DNA of 64,000 nt from an unicellular cyanobacterium SU2 (GTDB lineage: Bacteria; Cyanobacteriota; Cyanobacteriia; Cyanobacteriales; Microcystaceae), in the NCBI GenBank assembly GCA_002110465.1, contig NEED01000075.1:1-64000 (forward strand). Reading direction: 5' to 3'. Below the pieces are notes generated by a model that saw only the letters and a program-made list of their open reading frames with translations, ran no database searches and was not told the origin of the DNA. How positions within the stretch are numbered: the first letter of the stretch is position 1; each line of letters starts with the position of its first letter. The position numbers and the translations under genes are program-made. Of this stretch, positions 24,253 through 33,974 are shown piece by piece.

Positions 24253-25032
24253 ATGAGACGATCCTGCCTGTCGGGTGATCGCTCCAAACAAATTTGTCAG
24301 CACAAAGATGATGATTGGTATGTACATATTCAACTAAAATCCGATGCTCCGAAGCCTATCAAATCAGATAAGGTGATTGGGGTTGATTTTGGTAGAAGAG
24401 ACATAGCAGTTACCTCAACTAATAAATCATGGTCAGGAAAGGAGATTCAAGAAAAACGAGATAAATTTAATCGTGTCAGAGCTTCTTTGCAACAAAAAGC
24501 ATCCCAAGGCACAAGATCAACAAGGCGTAGGTGTCGTCAGATTTTGAAACGGCTATCAGGGAAAGAAAGAAGATATCAGGCATGGTTAAACCATAATATA
24601 TCTAAAGCAATCATCAACGAAGCTAAACAAACTCAATCCTTTGTATCTATTGAAGACCTAACAGGAATTCGAGAACGAACTAATCAAAAACCTAGAAATA
24701 AAACTGAACGAAGACGTTCTAATTCATGGGCTTTTTATCAGTTAAGAACTTTTCTAGAATATAAAGGAATTAAAGAAGGGATTGAGGTAATAGCGATTAA
24801 CCCTAGATATACTAGCCAGACTTGTCATTGTTATCTACATATAGGACTTAGAAACAATAAGTCTTTTAAGTGCAGTAATAAAGCTTGTGGTTGGATTGGA
24901 GATGCGGATCTAAATGGTTCGTTGATGATAGCTTTAGTGGGGCTGAGTGTAAGGCAGCCTGGAGGCAACCATTTATTGTCTTGTGCGATAGATGGAGGGC
25001 TACAGAAAGCCCTCGACTTTAGCGTAGCGTAG
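24253..25032 (+). pseudogene. tnpB: 5'-truncated IS200/IS605-type TnpB nuclease
   Basis: A 259-residue frame covering the RuvC half of TnpB, the RNA-guided nuclease of IS200/IS605 elements. All three catalytic acids are visible: Asp45 in IGVDFGRRD, Glu134 in VSIEDLTGIRE and Asp219 in GDADLNGS. The zinc-finger region is altered: the first pair is CHC (TSQTCHCYLHIG) instead of C-X2-C, while the second is C-X4-C. Roughly the first 130-150 residues (recognition and wedge regions) are missing, and the apparent ATG start lies in unrelated sequence. No TnpA is adjacent. It is probably an inactive remnant, although RuvC chemistry could remain. Confidence 0.8.
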
Positions 25033-25191
25033 TCGTGGGAACCTTACCTGTCCTTTACTGGTTATCGTGATTGTAAGGAAAATCAATCCATGTTGCATAA
25101 CTTTTTCTGATGTACTTGTTTCCCGTGACGACACTAAACTAGGTACAATTAATTTGACTTTAAACCCAATAATCATAGGGGATAAATCAAC

Positions 25192-25701
25192 ATGAGTGAC
25201 TTGATTGCTATCGCTTACGACGACGAATTTAAAGCTGAAGAAGTCCGTTTAACCCTCGCTAAGCTGCAAAAAGAACATCTGATTGAACTCGAAGATGCAG
25301 CCGTTGTAGTTAAAAACAAAGATGGCAAAGTGAAATTAAAACAAGCTATCAATTTAACTGCTAGTGGTGCAGTAAGTGGGAGTTTTTGGGGACTATTAAT
25401 TGGAACTCTATTTTTTGCTCCTATCGTTGGTGCAGCAGTAGGTGCAGCCAGTGGTGCTTTGAGTGGTGCTTTAAGTGATATCGGGGTTGATGATGATTTC
25501 ATGCGGGAACTCGGAGAAACCATGACACCAGAAACCTCTGCTTTATTTGTTTTGGTTCGTAAAGTGACCCCTGATAAAGTGCTTGAAGAAATTGCTCCTT
25601 TTGGTGGCAAAGTTTTACGGACTTCTTTAACAAAAGACAAAGAAGAACAACTACAAGAAGTTCTCACTAATCGAGGGATTACTATTCCATCAGAAGACTA
25701 A
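25192..25701 (+). CDS. DUF1269 membrane protein
   Basis: A 169-residue protein matching DUF1269. It has a ferredoxin-like N-terminal part (IAYDDEFKAEEVRLTLAKLQ), a central glycine/alanine-rich hydrophobic segment (about residues 60-95, GAVSGSFWGLLIGTLFF onward) and a C-terminal repeat of the fold (ETSALFVLVRKVTPDKVLEE). Function is unknown; such proteins are often stress-related in bacteria. An AGGGGA site precedes the ATG. A strong hairpin follows the gene. It is a monocistronic plus-strand gene facing a minus-strand operon. Confidence 0.75.
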   Translation: MSDLIAIAYDDEFKAEEVRLTLAKLQKEHLIELEDAAVVVKNKDGKVKLKQAINLTASGAVSGSFWGLLIGTLFFAPIVGAAVGAASGALSGALSDIGVDDDFMRELGETMTPETSALFVLVRKVTPDKVLEEIAPFGGKVLRTSLTKDKEEQLQEVLTNRGITIPSED

Positions 25702-25746
25702 GCTTACTTCGTGATTTGAAGTACCCTAACGTACTCTTCTAAGCTT

Positions 25747-25772
25747 GCTTGAGGGCAAACAGTCCCTCAAGC
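25747..25772. terminator. Strong hairpin between convergent genes
   Basis: GCTTGAGGG (25747-25755) and CCCTCAAGC (25764-25772) form a perfect nine-base-pair stem with an eight-base loop. No T-run follows on either strand, so intrinsic termination is uncertain. The position 45 bases after the DUF1269 stop, and facing a convergent gene, suits a transcript-end structure. Confidence 0.5.
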
Positions 25773-25837
25773 ATTAGACAAAGGTAAAATTTTAATTCTA
25801 AATTCTGTCATAGTATTCTTTTTAAGTTTTGATTTTA

Positions 25838-26401
25838 CTAATATCTATCCTCATCTCGATTCTGACGACTCTGTATCTTACCCTTAATGATAAACCAGAG
25901 TTTTTTTAGCCGTAAATCTAAGGAAAATCCTCGACGAGTTTGTACTACGACAGTATCTCCAATACGATCATGAAATGCTTGGTTTAATTCCTGATCGCCA
26001 AAGGCTATTCCACAGTCTACTAATAAGGGGGCTATTAATAACAACATTGATAAACCATTACGAAAATTAATCTTAAGTCCAATCATCGCCAGTAAAGCTG
26101 CACCGCCTAAAATTCCTTCTCGTTTTCCTAATTCGGTTAACCCTGGAATTTTACTAAAACGGACATCAATTACCTTCATATCAAATGCCCAACTTCCTAA
26201 ACTTTGCCCTCGATTTTTTTCTACTAGAATAACTCGCAATGCTAACCAGCCAATAACAAAAACTAATCCTTGCAAAAACCCTCTAAAAAATGAACTAATA
26301 AACCAAATGCTGAGAAAATCTAACAGAAAAGCATAAGCTCTACGATCAAGGGGAACTTTAGGAAACCTTCGATAAATAGCCGATTCATTATCAGAATACA
26401 T
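25838..26401 (-). CDS. RDD-family membrane protein
   Basis: A 187-residue inner-membrane protein. The N-terminal DRRAYAFLLDFLSIWFISSF matches the start of the RDD domain. A second segment with RGQSLGSWAFDMKVID carries the family GQ-LG--A----V pattern. Three or four hydrophobic stretches are visible. RDD proteins are thought to be small membrane proteins, some linked to ion or solute transport; function here is unknown. It is the last gene of a likely minus-strand operon lapA-nanE-rdd, starting 32 bases after nanE. Confidence 0.7.
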   Translation of the reverse strand: MYSDNESAIYRRFPKVPLDRRAYAFLLDFLSIWFISSFFRGFLQGLVFVIGWLALRVILVEKNRGQSLGSWAFDMKVIDVRFSKIPGLTELGKREGILGGAALLAMIGLKINFRNGLSMLLLIAPLLVDCGIAFGDQELNQAFHDRIGDTVVVQTRRGFSLDLRLKKLWFIIKGKIQSRQNRDEDRY

Positions 26402-26433
26402 AATTTTAAGTTAGTGAGAATTTCAATATTTAT

Positions 26434-27105
26434 CTAAGTCATAAAAACAGAATTAAAGGCTTTAACTTTTAAATCAATTCCGGTAATCGCTGTCCCCACA
26501 ACCACACTATAAGCTCCATAATTTAAAGCTTTTTTTGCTTCTTGGGGGGTGCTAATTCCTCCTTCACAAATGATAGGAATATCTAATTGGTTAACCATTT
26601 TTTGTAATAGTGAATATCCAGGAGGGGATAAAGTTTCTGTTTCTTTAGTATACCCATAAAGCGTTGTTCCTACATAGTCAGCCCCTGCGTTACTAGCTGC
26701 GATCGCATTTTCAATGGTATCCACATCAGCCATTACTAAGGTTCCCAATTCTTGGTGAATTTTCTGAATTAGAGTTGTCATTTTTTCCCCTTGGGGACGA
26801 GTTCTAACCGTAGCATCAATAGCAATAATATTAGCCCCCGCTTTAGCGATGTCTACAGCATCCGAAAAACAAGGAGTAATATAGACATCATACCCTTGAT
26901 AGTAGCGTTTCCACAAACCAATAATTGGTATCTTAGGTAATAATTGTCGAACGGCTTTAACATGGGATGGGGTATCAACTCTAATCCCTTTTGCTCCTTG
27001 ATTAATAGATGCTTGAGCCATTGCGGCTATAATTTTGGGGTCATGTAAAGGGGAATTACTAGGAGATTGACACGAAACAATAAGACTAGACTGGGGGATT
27101 TTCAT
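26434..27105 (-). CDS. nanE: N-acetylmannosamine-6-phosphate 2-epimerase
   Basis: A TIM-barrel epimerase of 223 residues that interconverts ManNAc-6-phosphate and GlcNAc-6-phosphate. Family motifs are clear: ACFSDAVDIAKAGANIIAIDAT-type strand (here CFSDAVDIAKAG), TLVMADVDTIENA, GADYVGTTLYGYT and ICEGGISTPQEAKKA, then GAYSVVVGTAIT. It overlaps the end of the preceding lapA-type gene by 20 bases. No sialic acid lyase, kinase or transporter genes are nearby, so it probably serves amino-sugar recycling rather than sialic acid catabolism; that role is inferred. Confidence 0.9.
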   Translation of the reverse strand: MKIPQSSLIVSCQSPSNSPLHDPKIIAAMAQASINQGAKGIRVDTPSHVKAVRQLLPKIPIIGLWKRYYQGYDVYITPCFSDAVDIAKAGANIIAIDATVRTRPQGEKMTTLIQKIHQELGTLVMADVDTIENAIAASNAGADYVGTTLYGYTKETETLSPPGYSLLQKMVNQLDIPIICEGGISTPQEAKKALNYGAYSVVVGTAITGIDLKVKAFNSVFMT

Positions 27106-27436
27106 TGTTAATTGTTGGGTTTTGATTACTTTGATTAGATGGGAGATCTTTGGCTGGTACTTTTTTATTTATTTCTGGTTGATTTAAGCTTTTTTCGAGT
27201 TCTTTAATTTGTTTATTTTGCTTGCTGATTTCTAAGGTTTTGGAAATAATACTATAACTAGACACCAGTAAACCAATAACAATTCCTAATGCTAAGGTAA
27301 TTAATAGAATTAAGGCTAGAGAACTTTCAACTTGTGTCACAATTAAATCAATGGTTACTAATTCTGCATTTTGCAAAGCAAATAGCACAAAAAATATAGC
27401 AATCATTAAAGCGAAAACAATTAGAAGCTGCATCAT
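27086..27436 (-). CDS. LapA-domain membrane protein
   Basis: A 116-residue protein with two transmembrane segments (LLIVFALMIAIFFVLFAL and SLALILLITLALGIVIGLL) separated by FALQNAELVTIDLI, the hallmark LapA (DUF1049) pattern. A coiled-coil-prone segment (KTLEISKQNKQIKELEKSLNQ) and a polar Asn/Pro-rich tail follow. In enterobacteria LapA/LapB tune lipopolysaccharide synthesis; the role in cyanobacteria is not established. Its stop overlaps the nanE start, indicating co-translation. Confidence 0.75.
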   Translation of the reverse strand: MMQLLIVFALMIAIFFVLFALQNAELVTIDLIVTQVESSLALILLITLALGIVIGLLVSSYSIISKTLEISKQNKQIKELEKSLNQPEINKKVPAKDLPSNQSNQNPTINNENPPV

Positions 27437-27652
27437 TAATATATTGATTTGATAGAGGGTAATAAGCTATTTATCATTTAACTTGTTAGTTGAGACTGTA
27501 TGGGAGCAGGTTTACACTTAGCTTAGTCGAAGTGGAGCTTCGGAGAGAAAGTTTGAGCGTTTGTACTAAAAACTGATAACACCCAGTTTAAATGCACAAT
27601 AGCTTAGTCTTTCAATAGTTTGGGAGATTTGAACTGTAAAAAATACTTAGAT

Positions 27653-29938
27653 TCACTTATCTTCTTCATCATTTTCATCAGACATTAAAGCATTAATTCT
27701 TTTTAGTAAGAGATTAGGTTGAATTGGTTTTAGGAGATAATCATCGATTCCTCTTTGAGAAATTTCTGTCCAATCTAATGAGGATATTTGATAACTTAGG
27801 AGTAGCACTTTGATTGATTTAAGGTTCGGGGATTGTTTGATGGTTTCACTAATTTGATAAGCATCAGTTAAATCTTGATCTAAAATCACTGCGGTAGGTT
27901 CAAGAAGTTCAACTGTTTTGACAGCCGTGGTACTATCCATTAACCAAATAAATTGATAGTTAGCTGCCGTTAATAATTCCCCAATTAATGTGGCAATTTC
28001 TTCATTACTTTCAATTAAAATAATACTTCTATTTCCTTGAAAAAATGACTGTTTACTCTTTAAATTTCCTAATGATTTCTGTTGACGTTGCGGTTGGTTA
28101 GGAAGTCTAACCGTAAAGATTGAGCCTTCTTGTAAGATGGATTCTACCTCAATTGTTCCTCCATGAAGTTCCACCAATTGTTTCGTTAAAGCTAATCCTA
28201 ATCCAGTTCCTCCATAGGTACGTCGTCGAGATGTTTCTAGTTGTTGGAATGATTCAAATAAGAGGGGAATTTGATTTTCTGCAATTCCGATTCCTGTATC
28301 TTCTACTTGGAAGATAGCTTCATTGCCTTCTCGCCAAATTCTTAAAATAACTGTTCCTCCATCTGAGGTAAATTTTAAAGCATTATTAAGTAAATGATAA
28401 AGAATTTGTTGCACTCTTTCAGGATCAGCAAAAAAGTTACTATTTTGGGGGTCTACTTGAAACTCTAAGACTAGGTTTATATTTCTCTGATTGGCTTCTT
28501 TTCTAAATTTTTGATGGACATTTTTGGCAAAACTTTCTAACTCAAATTCTTGAATAGATAAAACGTATTTACCAGCTTCTAATTTTGAAAACTCTAGAAT
28601 TTCATTAATGATTTCTAATAAATGTTTACCGCTATCTTGAATCGTTTGGAGATATTTCCTTTGTTTGTGTAAAGGAAAAGATTTATTTTCTCCTGACCAA
28701 TGTAATAATGTTCCTGATAATCCAATAATACAGGTTAAAGGAGTCCGTAATTCATGGCTCATACTTCCCAAAAATTCACTTTTAGAATGATTAGCTGTTT
28801 GGGATGCTAACAAGGTATCTCGAAGTTCTTTGGTTCTTTCAATAACCCGATGTTCAAAGGTTTTCTTTTGTTCTTGAACTTGGGCATATAATTGAGCTTG
28901 GTAAATAGCGATCGCCAAGTGTTCTCCAATTTGTCCTAAAAAGCTTTTTTCACTATCAAACCATTGACGTTTCTGAAAACATTGATGAGCAATTAGTAGT
29001 CCCCAAAGATTTTCTTCAACAACAATTGGTGCAATTAATTTTGATCTTATTCGATATTTTTCTAAGAATTTTATCAAACAAAACGATGAAGAATAAGCCG
29101 TTTCCACATCTTCAATTGCCATAATTGAACCTTGACGATATTTTTCTTGATAATCAGAAAGATTGCCAAAACAACCATCTTCAGCGACTACATTTAAAAG
29201 AGAAGGAATTCTCTTAGAAATTCTCGATTCATAGGTGACACATCCCGAACTTGTCTTTAAGGTCAGATCTGGTGTTTCCTCAGACATTCCATGACCGAAT
29301 TCATAAATGACTAATCGATCAACCTGAAGAAAACTTCTGAGTTCTCTGACGGCGGTTTCTAAAATAGTCGATAATTCTAAACTTTGACGTATTTGGGCAA
29401 TAACTTGATTCAGTAATCTTTCTTGGGCAATTTGCTGTCTTAAGGCATCTTCTACTGGTTTACAAACCCCAAAATCAGAATAAATTTCTTGAGATTCTGC
29501 TAAAGAGTTGGGGGCTAAAATATTGACCAATTCTGTAATGAAAACTCTCGGTAGGGGAGTTAGGGAAACGAGTTGACTATCCGAAAAGTTTCTGAGGCGA
29601 TCGCCCCAAACTGAGGTAGCGGGAAGATATTGTATGAGATAGTTAATAAACTCTGTGATCGCTTCAACTTCCCAGGTAATAGTAGCTTGATAACATAAGG
29701 CTGTCGTATCAAACCTTCCTCGCAATAAAATACTTAATTGAGAAGAGAGTAATAAATAAAATTGTTCTTTCGCTAAATTCCCATCAGGATGAGAAATTTC
29801 TGCTAAGATTGTTTCTTGAGTAATTAATATTCCATTGATTCCCTCCATTGCTGCAAGTTGTCGCCAGAGAGAACCTAGTTCCTCGAATACCCTAACCGAT
29901 AGAGTTCTGCGTAACATAGAGTCTTGAAAACGAGTCAT
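27653..29938 (-). CDS. GAF-domain hybrid sensor histidine kinase
   Basis: A cytoplasmic hybrid kinase of about 761 residues. The first 170 residues form an unassigned sensory region. A GAF domain follows (about 180-350, with FLQVDRLVIYEFG and SKLIAPIVVEENLWGLLIAHQC, as in phytochrome-related GAFs). The HisKA H-box is SHELRTPLTC with His395. The ATPase has QQILYHLLNNALKF, VEDTGIGI and GGTGLGLALTKQL. The C-terminal receiver keeps ILDQD and LLKPI, but its usual acidic pair is replaced by IESNEE, so phosphotransfer may be impaired. No bilin-binding Cys is obvious. ATG 29938 is preferred over the upstream TTG at 29962. It is divergent from cobN. Confidence 0.85.
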   Translation of the reverse strand: MTRFQDSMLRRTLSVRVFEELGSLWRQLAAMEGINGILITQETILAEISHPDGNLAKEQFYLLLSSQLSILLRGRFDTTALCYQATITWEVEAITEFINYLIQYLPATSVWGDRLRNFSDSQLVSLTPLPRVFITELVNILAPNSLAESQEIYSDFGVCKPVEDALRQQIAQERLLNQVIAQIRQSLELSTILETAVRELRSFLQVDRLVIYEFGHGMSEETPDLTLKTSSGCVTYESRISKRIPSLLNVVAEDGCFGNLSDYQEKYRQGSIMAIEDVETAYSSSFCLIKFLEKYRIRSKLIAPIVVEENLWGLLIAHQCFQKRQWFDSEKSFLGQIGEHLAIAIYQAQLYAQVQEQKKTFEHRVIERTKELRDTLLASQTANHSKSEFLGSMSHELRTPLTCIIGLSGTLLHWSGENKSFPLHKQRKYLQTIQDSGKHLLEIINEILEFSKLEAGKYVLSIQEFELESFAKNVHQKFRKEANQRNINLVLEFQVDPQNSNFFADPERVQQILYHLLNNALKFTSDGGTVILRIWREGNEAIFQVEDTGIGIAENQIPLLFESFQQLETSRRRTYGGTGLGLALTKQLVELHGGTIEVESILQEGSIFTVRLPNQPQRQQKSLGNLKSKQSFFQGNRSIILIESNEEIATLIGELLTAANYQFIWLMDSTTAVKTVELLEPTAVILDQDLTDAYQISETIKQSPNLKSIKVLLLSYQISSLDWTEISQRGIDDYLLKPIQPNLLLKRINALMSDENDEEDK

Positions 29939-29965
29939 TATCTTGGAGACAGTTAGAGACAACGC

Positions 29966-29994
29966 AGGTAAGATCCTTGATCTAGGATCTACCT
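29966..29994. promoter_or_regulatory. Inverted repeat in the divergent region before cobN
   Basis: AGGTA (29966-29970) plus GATCC (29972-29976) pair with GGATC (29985-29989) and TACCT (29990-29994), giving ten base pairs with one bulged A and an eight-base loop. It lies between the divergent kinase and cobN genes, 54 bases before the cobN ATG. It could be an operator half-site pair or a hairpin in the cobN leader. It is too small for a cobalamin riboswitch. Confidence 0.4.
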
Positions 29995-30047
29995 AAATCC
30001 CCACGCTATGGCTGAAACCTAATAATTTTTAAAGATAAGGAGTTTCA

Positions 30048-33000
30048 ATGCATCGAATTGCTGCTACCCCAGGAGGCTGGAACCCTAATAATGAAGGCGT
30101 AATTTTTGTTGAACAAAATTCAGCCCCGATTGTTTTCCTTAGTGCAGCCGATACAGATATTCAAACCTTAGCGTCCGCTATCAACCATTTACCCCCTAAT
30201 TTTCCCGCAATACGGGCAGTTAATCTTTTACAATTACAACAACAACTGAGTATTGATAGCTATGCTGACACAGTATTGTCTCACGCTAAAGTCATTGTTT
30301 TACGATTATTAGGGGGTCGATCCTATTGGTCTTATGGGTTAGAAGTCGTTAAAGAAATAGCAATTTCTCTAAAGATTCGTCTTTTTATTTTACCAGGTGA
30401 TGATCACCCTGATCCTGATTTAATGAGTCATTCGACCGTTTCTTTAAGTCAAAGTAATCAATTATGGCGGTATTTAACCGAAGGAGGTCTAGAAAATTGG
30501 GTAAATGCTTTAAAATTCATTTCTGATATTTATCAAAACACTTCTTATCATCCTTCTTCTCCCAAAACCGTTCCTAATTTTGGTGTATACTCTTGGCATT
30601 CTTTAGAGAAAACCCCTGTTAACTCTTGTCCCAATATTGCTTTACTTTTTTATCGTTCCCATTATTTAGCAGGGAATTTACTCGTCATTGATAGGCTTTG
30701 TCAAGTTTTAGAAGAAAGAGGATTAACCCCTTGGCCGATTTTTGTTTCTTCTTTACGAGATCTAGCGGTTCAAGGGGAACTTATTAACTATTTTCAACAA
30801 TTTCAACGTAATCCCATTCAACTGATTCTTAATACCACCAGTTTCTCTTTGGCAAAAATTAATTCTGATTCAGGGAATATTGATAATTTAAACCTTTGGA
30901 CAACTCTCAATATTCCTGTTTTACAAGTTATTTTAAGTGGGGGAACAGTTGACCAGTGGCAATCAAGTTATCAAGGGTTAAATCCTCGTGATGTTGCCAT
31001 GAATGTTGCCCTTCCTGAAGTGGATGGTAGAATTATCACCCGTGCAGTTTCTTTTAAATCAGTTCAAGCTTGGAATGAAGACCTAGAAACTGATGTTGTG
31101 GTTTATCAACCTGTGGGCGATCGCCTTAATTTTGTGGCTGATTTAGCTAAGCATTGGATACAGTTAAAAACCACTCCTATTCCTGAGAGAAAAGTCGCTT
31201 TAATTCTGGCTAATTATCCTAACAAAGATGGTCGCATTGCTAATGGGGTTGGCTTAGATACTCCTGCTAGTTGTCTCGAAATTTTGAAAGCCTTAAAAGA
31301 GGCGGGATATAAAGTTACAAATATCCCAGCAACAGGGGATGAATTAATTGAATGGTTAACCACTGGAATAACTAATGATCCTGAAGGAAAAGACTTAAAA
31401 CCTATTTATCAATCCCTCTCTCAACAAGACTATAACGCCTATTTTCAAACCTTATCCCATCAAATTCAAACCAAAATTAATCAACGTTGGCAAACCATTT
31501 ATCAATCCCAATCACTCTCATCTTTTCCTATTCCTGGGATTCAATTAGGAAATATCTTTATTGGCATTCAACCTTCTAGGGGATACGATTTAGATCCCAG
31601 TTTAAATTATCATGCCCCTGACTTAGAACCAACGCCCCACTATTTAGCTTATTACTATTGGTTAAAACACGATTTTAAAGCCTCAGCAATAATTCATTTG
31701 GGGAAACATGGCAACTTAGAATGGCTACCTGGAAAAAGTCTGGCACTGTCTGCTAATTGTTATCCCGAAATAGCCCTAGGAACGCTTCCTAACTTTTATC
31801 CCTTTATTGTGAATGATCCAGGGGAAGGTTCCCAAGCAAAACGCCGTTCCCATGCTGTTATTTTAGATCACCTAACCCCTCCTTTAACCCGCGCTGAACT
31901 CTATGGAGATTTAGAAAAACTTGAAACCCTCATTGATGAATATTATGAAGCGCAAACCCTCGATCCCTCTCGTCTAAAAATTATCAGCGATCGCATCACA
32001 AACCTGATTAAAGAAACCCATCTTAATCAAGATCTCGGCATTGATTTAACCCCCAATACATTAAGCCAATTCCTAACCCTTGCTGATGGCTATTTATGCG
32101 AATTAAAAGAAGCCCAAATTCGAGACGGTTTACATATTTTTGGACAATGTCCCCCCCTACCTCAACTCATAGAACTAACCCTAGCCATTGCCCGTTCTCC
32201 TAGTCTTAATCGGTTGGGTTTGACCACCGCGATCGCCCAAGATTTAGATCTCCATTTCTCTCCCCTCACCACTCCTCCGACTACCCCCTTTTTTCAGAAG
32301 CAATCAAAGGGGGATAGTGTTTTGAAACAATTAACCCAATGCCGCACCACTGGACAAGCGACAGATGTTCTAGAAACCTACGCTAGTGGACTGATCGAAA
32401 CCCTAATTCTCAACCCTCAAACCCCAATTAATTGCCCTCTCAACGCCACTCAAAACGAACTCCAATGGATACAAACTCATCTCCTGCCTTCTCTGGGTCA
32501 AACTCCCCAAGAAATCACTAATCTCCTCAAAGGACTCAACGGCGAATACATCCCCAGTGGGGCAGCCGGTGCGCCCACCAGAGGACGGCCAGATGTTCTC
32601 CCCACCGGTCGTAACTTCTACTCAGTCGATATCCGCGCGATTCCCACTGAAACCGCTTGGGATGTGGGTAGAAAGGCAGCAGAAGCCGTTATTGAACGAT
32701 ATACCCAAGAAAACGGAGAATATCCTAAAACCTTGGCTATTTCTGTCTGGGGAACCTCCACTATGCGAACGGGAGGAGATGATGTGGCGCAAGTGTTGGC
32801 ATTATTGGGAGTTCAACCCATTTGGGATGGATTATCTCGTCGAGTCGTTGGCTATGAAATCCTTACTCCATCAGCGTTAGGGCGACCCCGTGTAGATGTG
32901 ATGATTCGGGTGTCGGGCTTTTTTAGGGACAGTTTTCCTAACTTACTACAACTACTATACAATGCGATAAACGAGGTGTCAAGTCTAAAGGAAGAAAAAG

Positions 33001-33806
33001 AAATCAATCCCTTAGCCGCCCAAGTCAAGGAAGATCAAGCCTTTTGGGAGAAACAAGGATTAACAAAAGACCAAGCCAAACTAAAAGCTGGCTATCGAAT
33101 ATTTGGATCAAAACCAGGGGCATATGGGGCAGGATTACAGGGATTAATTGAAGCCCAAAACTGGAAAAATGAAGATGATTTAGCTCAAGCGTATTTGAAT
33201 TGGAGTTGCTATGGATATGATAAAGATGGGAAAGGGCATGGCGTTCCAGAAGTTTTTGAAAAACGATTAAAACAGTTACAAATTATCTTACATAATCAAG
33301 ATAATCGGGAACATGATTTATTAGACTCTGATGATTATTATCAATTTCAAGGAGGATTAACCGTTGCTGTTAGGTCATTAACGGGTAAAAATCCTGAGAC
33401 GTATTTTGGCGATAATTCTATCTCGTCTAATCCTAAAGTTAGGTTATTAAAAGAAGAAATAGCTAGGGTTTATCGTTCCCGTGTGGTGAATCCTAAATGG
33501 ATAGAGGGTGTGATGCGTCATGGTTATAAAGGGGCGTTTGAAATGGCAGCAACCGTTGATTATTTATTCGCCTATGATGCCACGGCTAGATGTGTGGAAG
33601 ATTTTATGTATGAGGGGGTTACTCAAACTTATTTATTAGATGAAAAAGTTCAACAGTTTATTTATCAAAAAAACCCTTGGGCGTTACGAGATATGGCCGA
33701 AAGATTATTAGAAGCAAATTTACGGGGATTATGGCAAGACGTTACTCATGAAACCTTAGAAAAATTACGAGATATTGTTCATTATGCAGAAGGGGCGATC
33801 GAATAA
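30048..33806 (+). CDS. cobN: Cobaltochelatase subunit CobN
   Basis: Large subunit (1252 residues) of the ATP-dependent aerobic-type cobaltochelatase that inserts cobalt into the corrin ring during cobalamin synthesis. The N-terminus MHRIAATPGG with the following FLSAADTDIQ segment is typical of CobN and unlike the magnesium chelatase ChlH start. Internal family blocks include HLGKHGNLEWLPGKSLALS, NDPGEGSQAKRRSHAVILDH, PSGAAGAPTRGRPDVLPTGR and VWGTSTMRTGGDDVAQ. In cyanobacteria the small AAA+ subunits are thought to be shared with magnesium chelatase (ChlI/ChlD), consistent with no cobS/cobT here. An AAGGAG site precedes the ATG. Confidence 0.92.
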   Translation: MHRIAATPGGWNPNNEGVIFVEQNSAPIVFLSAADTDIQTLASAINHLPPNFPAIRAVNLLQLQQQLSIDSYADTVLSHAKVIVLRLLGGRSYWSYGLEVVKEIAISLKIRLFILPGDDHPDPDLMSHSTVSLSQSNQLWRYLTEGGLENWVNALKFISDIYQNTSYHPSSPKTVPNFGVYSWHSLEKTPVNSCPNIALLFYRSHYLAGNLLVIDRLCQVLEERGLTPWPIFVSSLRDLAVQGELINYFQQFQRNPIQLILNTTSFSLAKINSDSGNIDNLNLWTTLNIPVLQVILSGGTVDQWQSSYQGLNPRDVAMNVALPEVDGRIITRAVSFKSVQAWNEDLETDVVVYQPVGDRLNFVADLAKHWIQLKTTPIPERKVALILANYPNKDGRIANGVGLDTPASCLEILKALKEAGYKVTNIPATGDELIEWLTTGITNDPEGKDLKPIYQSLSQQDYNAYFQTLSHQIQTKINQRWQTIYQSQSLSSFPIPGIQLGNIFIGIQPSRGYDLDPSLNYHAPDLEPTPHYLAYYYWLKHDFKASAIIHLGKHGNLEWLPGKSLALSANCYPEIALGTLPNFYPFIVNDPGEGSQAKRRSHAVILDHLTPPLTRAELYGDLEKLETLIDEYYEAQTLDPSRLKIISDRITNLIKETHLNQDLGIDLTPNTLSQFLTLADGYLCELKEAQIRDGLHIFGQCPPLPQLIELTLAIARSPSLNRLGLTTAIAQDLDLHFSPLTTPPTTPFFQKQSKGDSVLKQLTQCRTTGQATDVLETYASGLIETLILNPQTPINCPLNATQNELQWIQTHLLPSLGQTPQEITNLLKGLNGEYIPSGAAGAPTRGRPDVLPTGRNFYSVDIRAIPTETAWDVGRKAAEAVIERYTQENGEYPKTLAISVWGTSTMRTGGDDVAQVLALLGVQPIWDGLSRRVVGYEILTPSALGRPRVDVMIRVSGFFRDSFPNLLQLLYNAINEVSSLKEEKEINPLAAQVKEDQAFWEKQGLTKDQAKLKAGYRIFGSKPGAYGAGLQGLIEAQNWKNEDDLAQAYLNWSCYGYDKDGKGHGVPEVFEKRLKQLQIILHNQDNREHDLLDSDDYYQFQGGLTVAVRSLTGKNPETYFGDNSISSNPKVRLLKEEIARVYRSRVVNPKWIEGVMRHGYKGAFEMAATVDYLFAYDATARCVEDFMYEGVTQTYLLDEKVQQFIYQKNPWALRDMAERLLEANLRGLWQDVTHETLEKLRDIVHYAEGAIE

Positions 33807-33812
33807 AGATCA

Positions 33813-33958
33813 GTTTGTAGTAGGTTCCCTTTAGGGCAAAAAAGCTTGTTATGGGGAGATGCTCAAGTCTTGAATACAAACTTTTATATTGATTTTTTCA
33901 AAGTTCTTAGTAAGGACTTTAGTCCTATCATATCAGTCCTAAAGGACTCACTACAAAC
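33813..33958. repeat. Dispersed palindromic repeats, copies 3 and 4
   Basis: Two related elements lie back to back after cobN. The first begins GTTTGTAGTAGGTTCCCTTT (33813) and closes near ATACAAAC. The second, 33901-33958, begins AAGTTCTTAGTAAGGACTTT and ends ACTCACTACAAAC, with an internal mirrored AGTCCT/AGGACT pair. They share the GTTTGTAGTAAGG-type ends of the repeat seen at 13549, 18338 and 59184. Confidence 0.6.
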
Positions 33959-33974
33959 ATACAATTAATTTTGC

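Noticed and set aside
25215-25667. Antisense 150-codon frame across the DUF1269 gene
   Set aside because: Ser/Thr-rich shadow of the sense codons, with no start signal.
29939-30047. Cobalamin riboswitch in front of cobN
   Set aside because: The divergent spacer is only about 110 bases and lacks the B12-box type conserved blocks.
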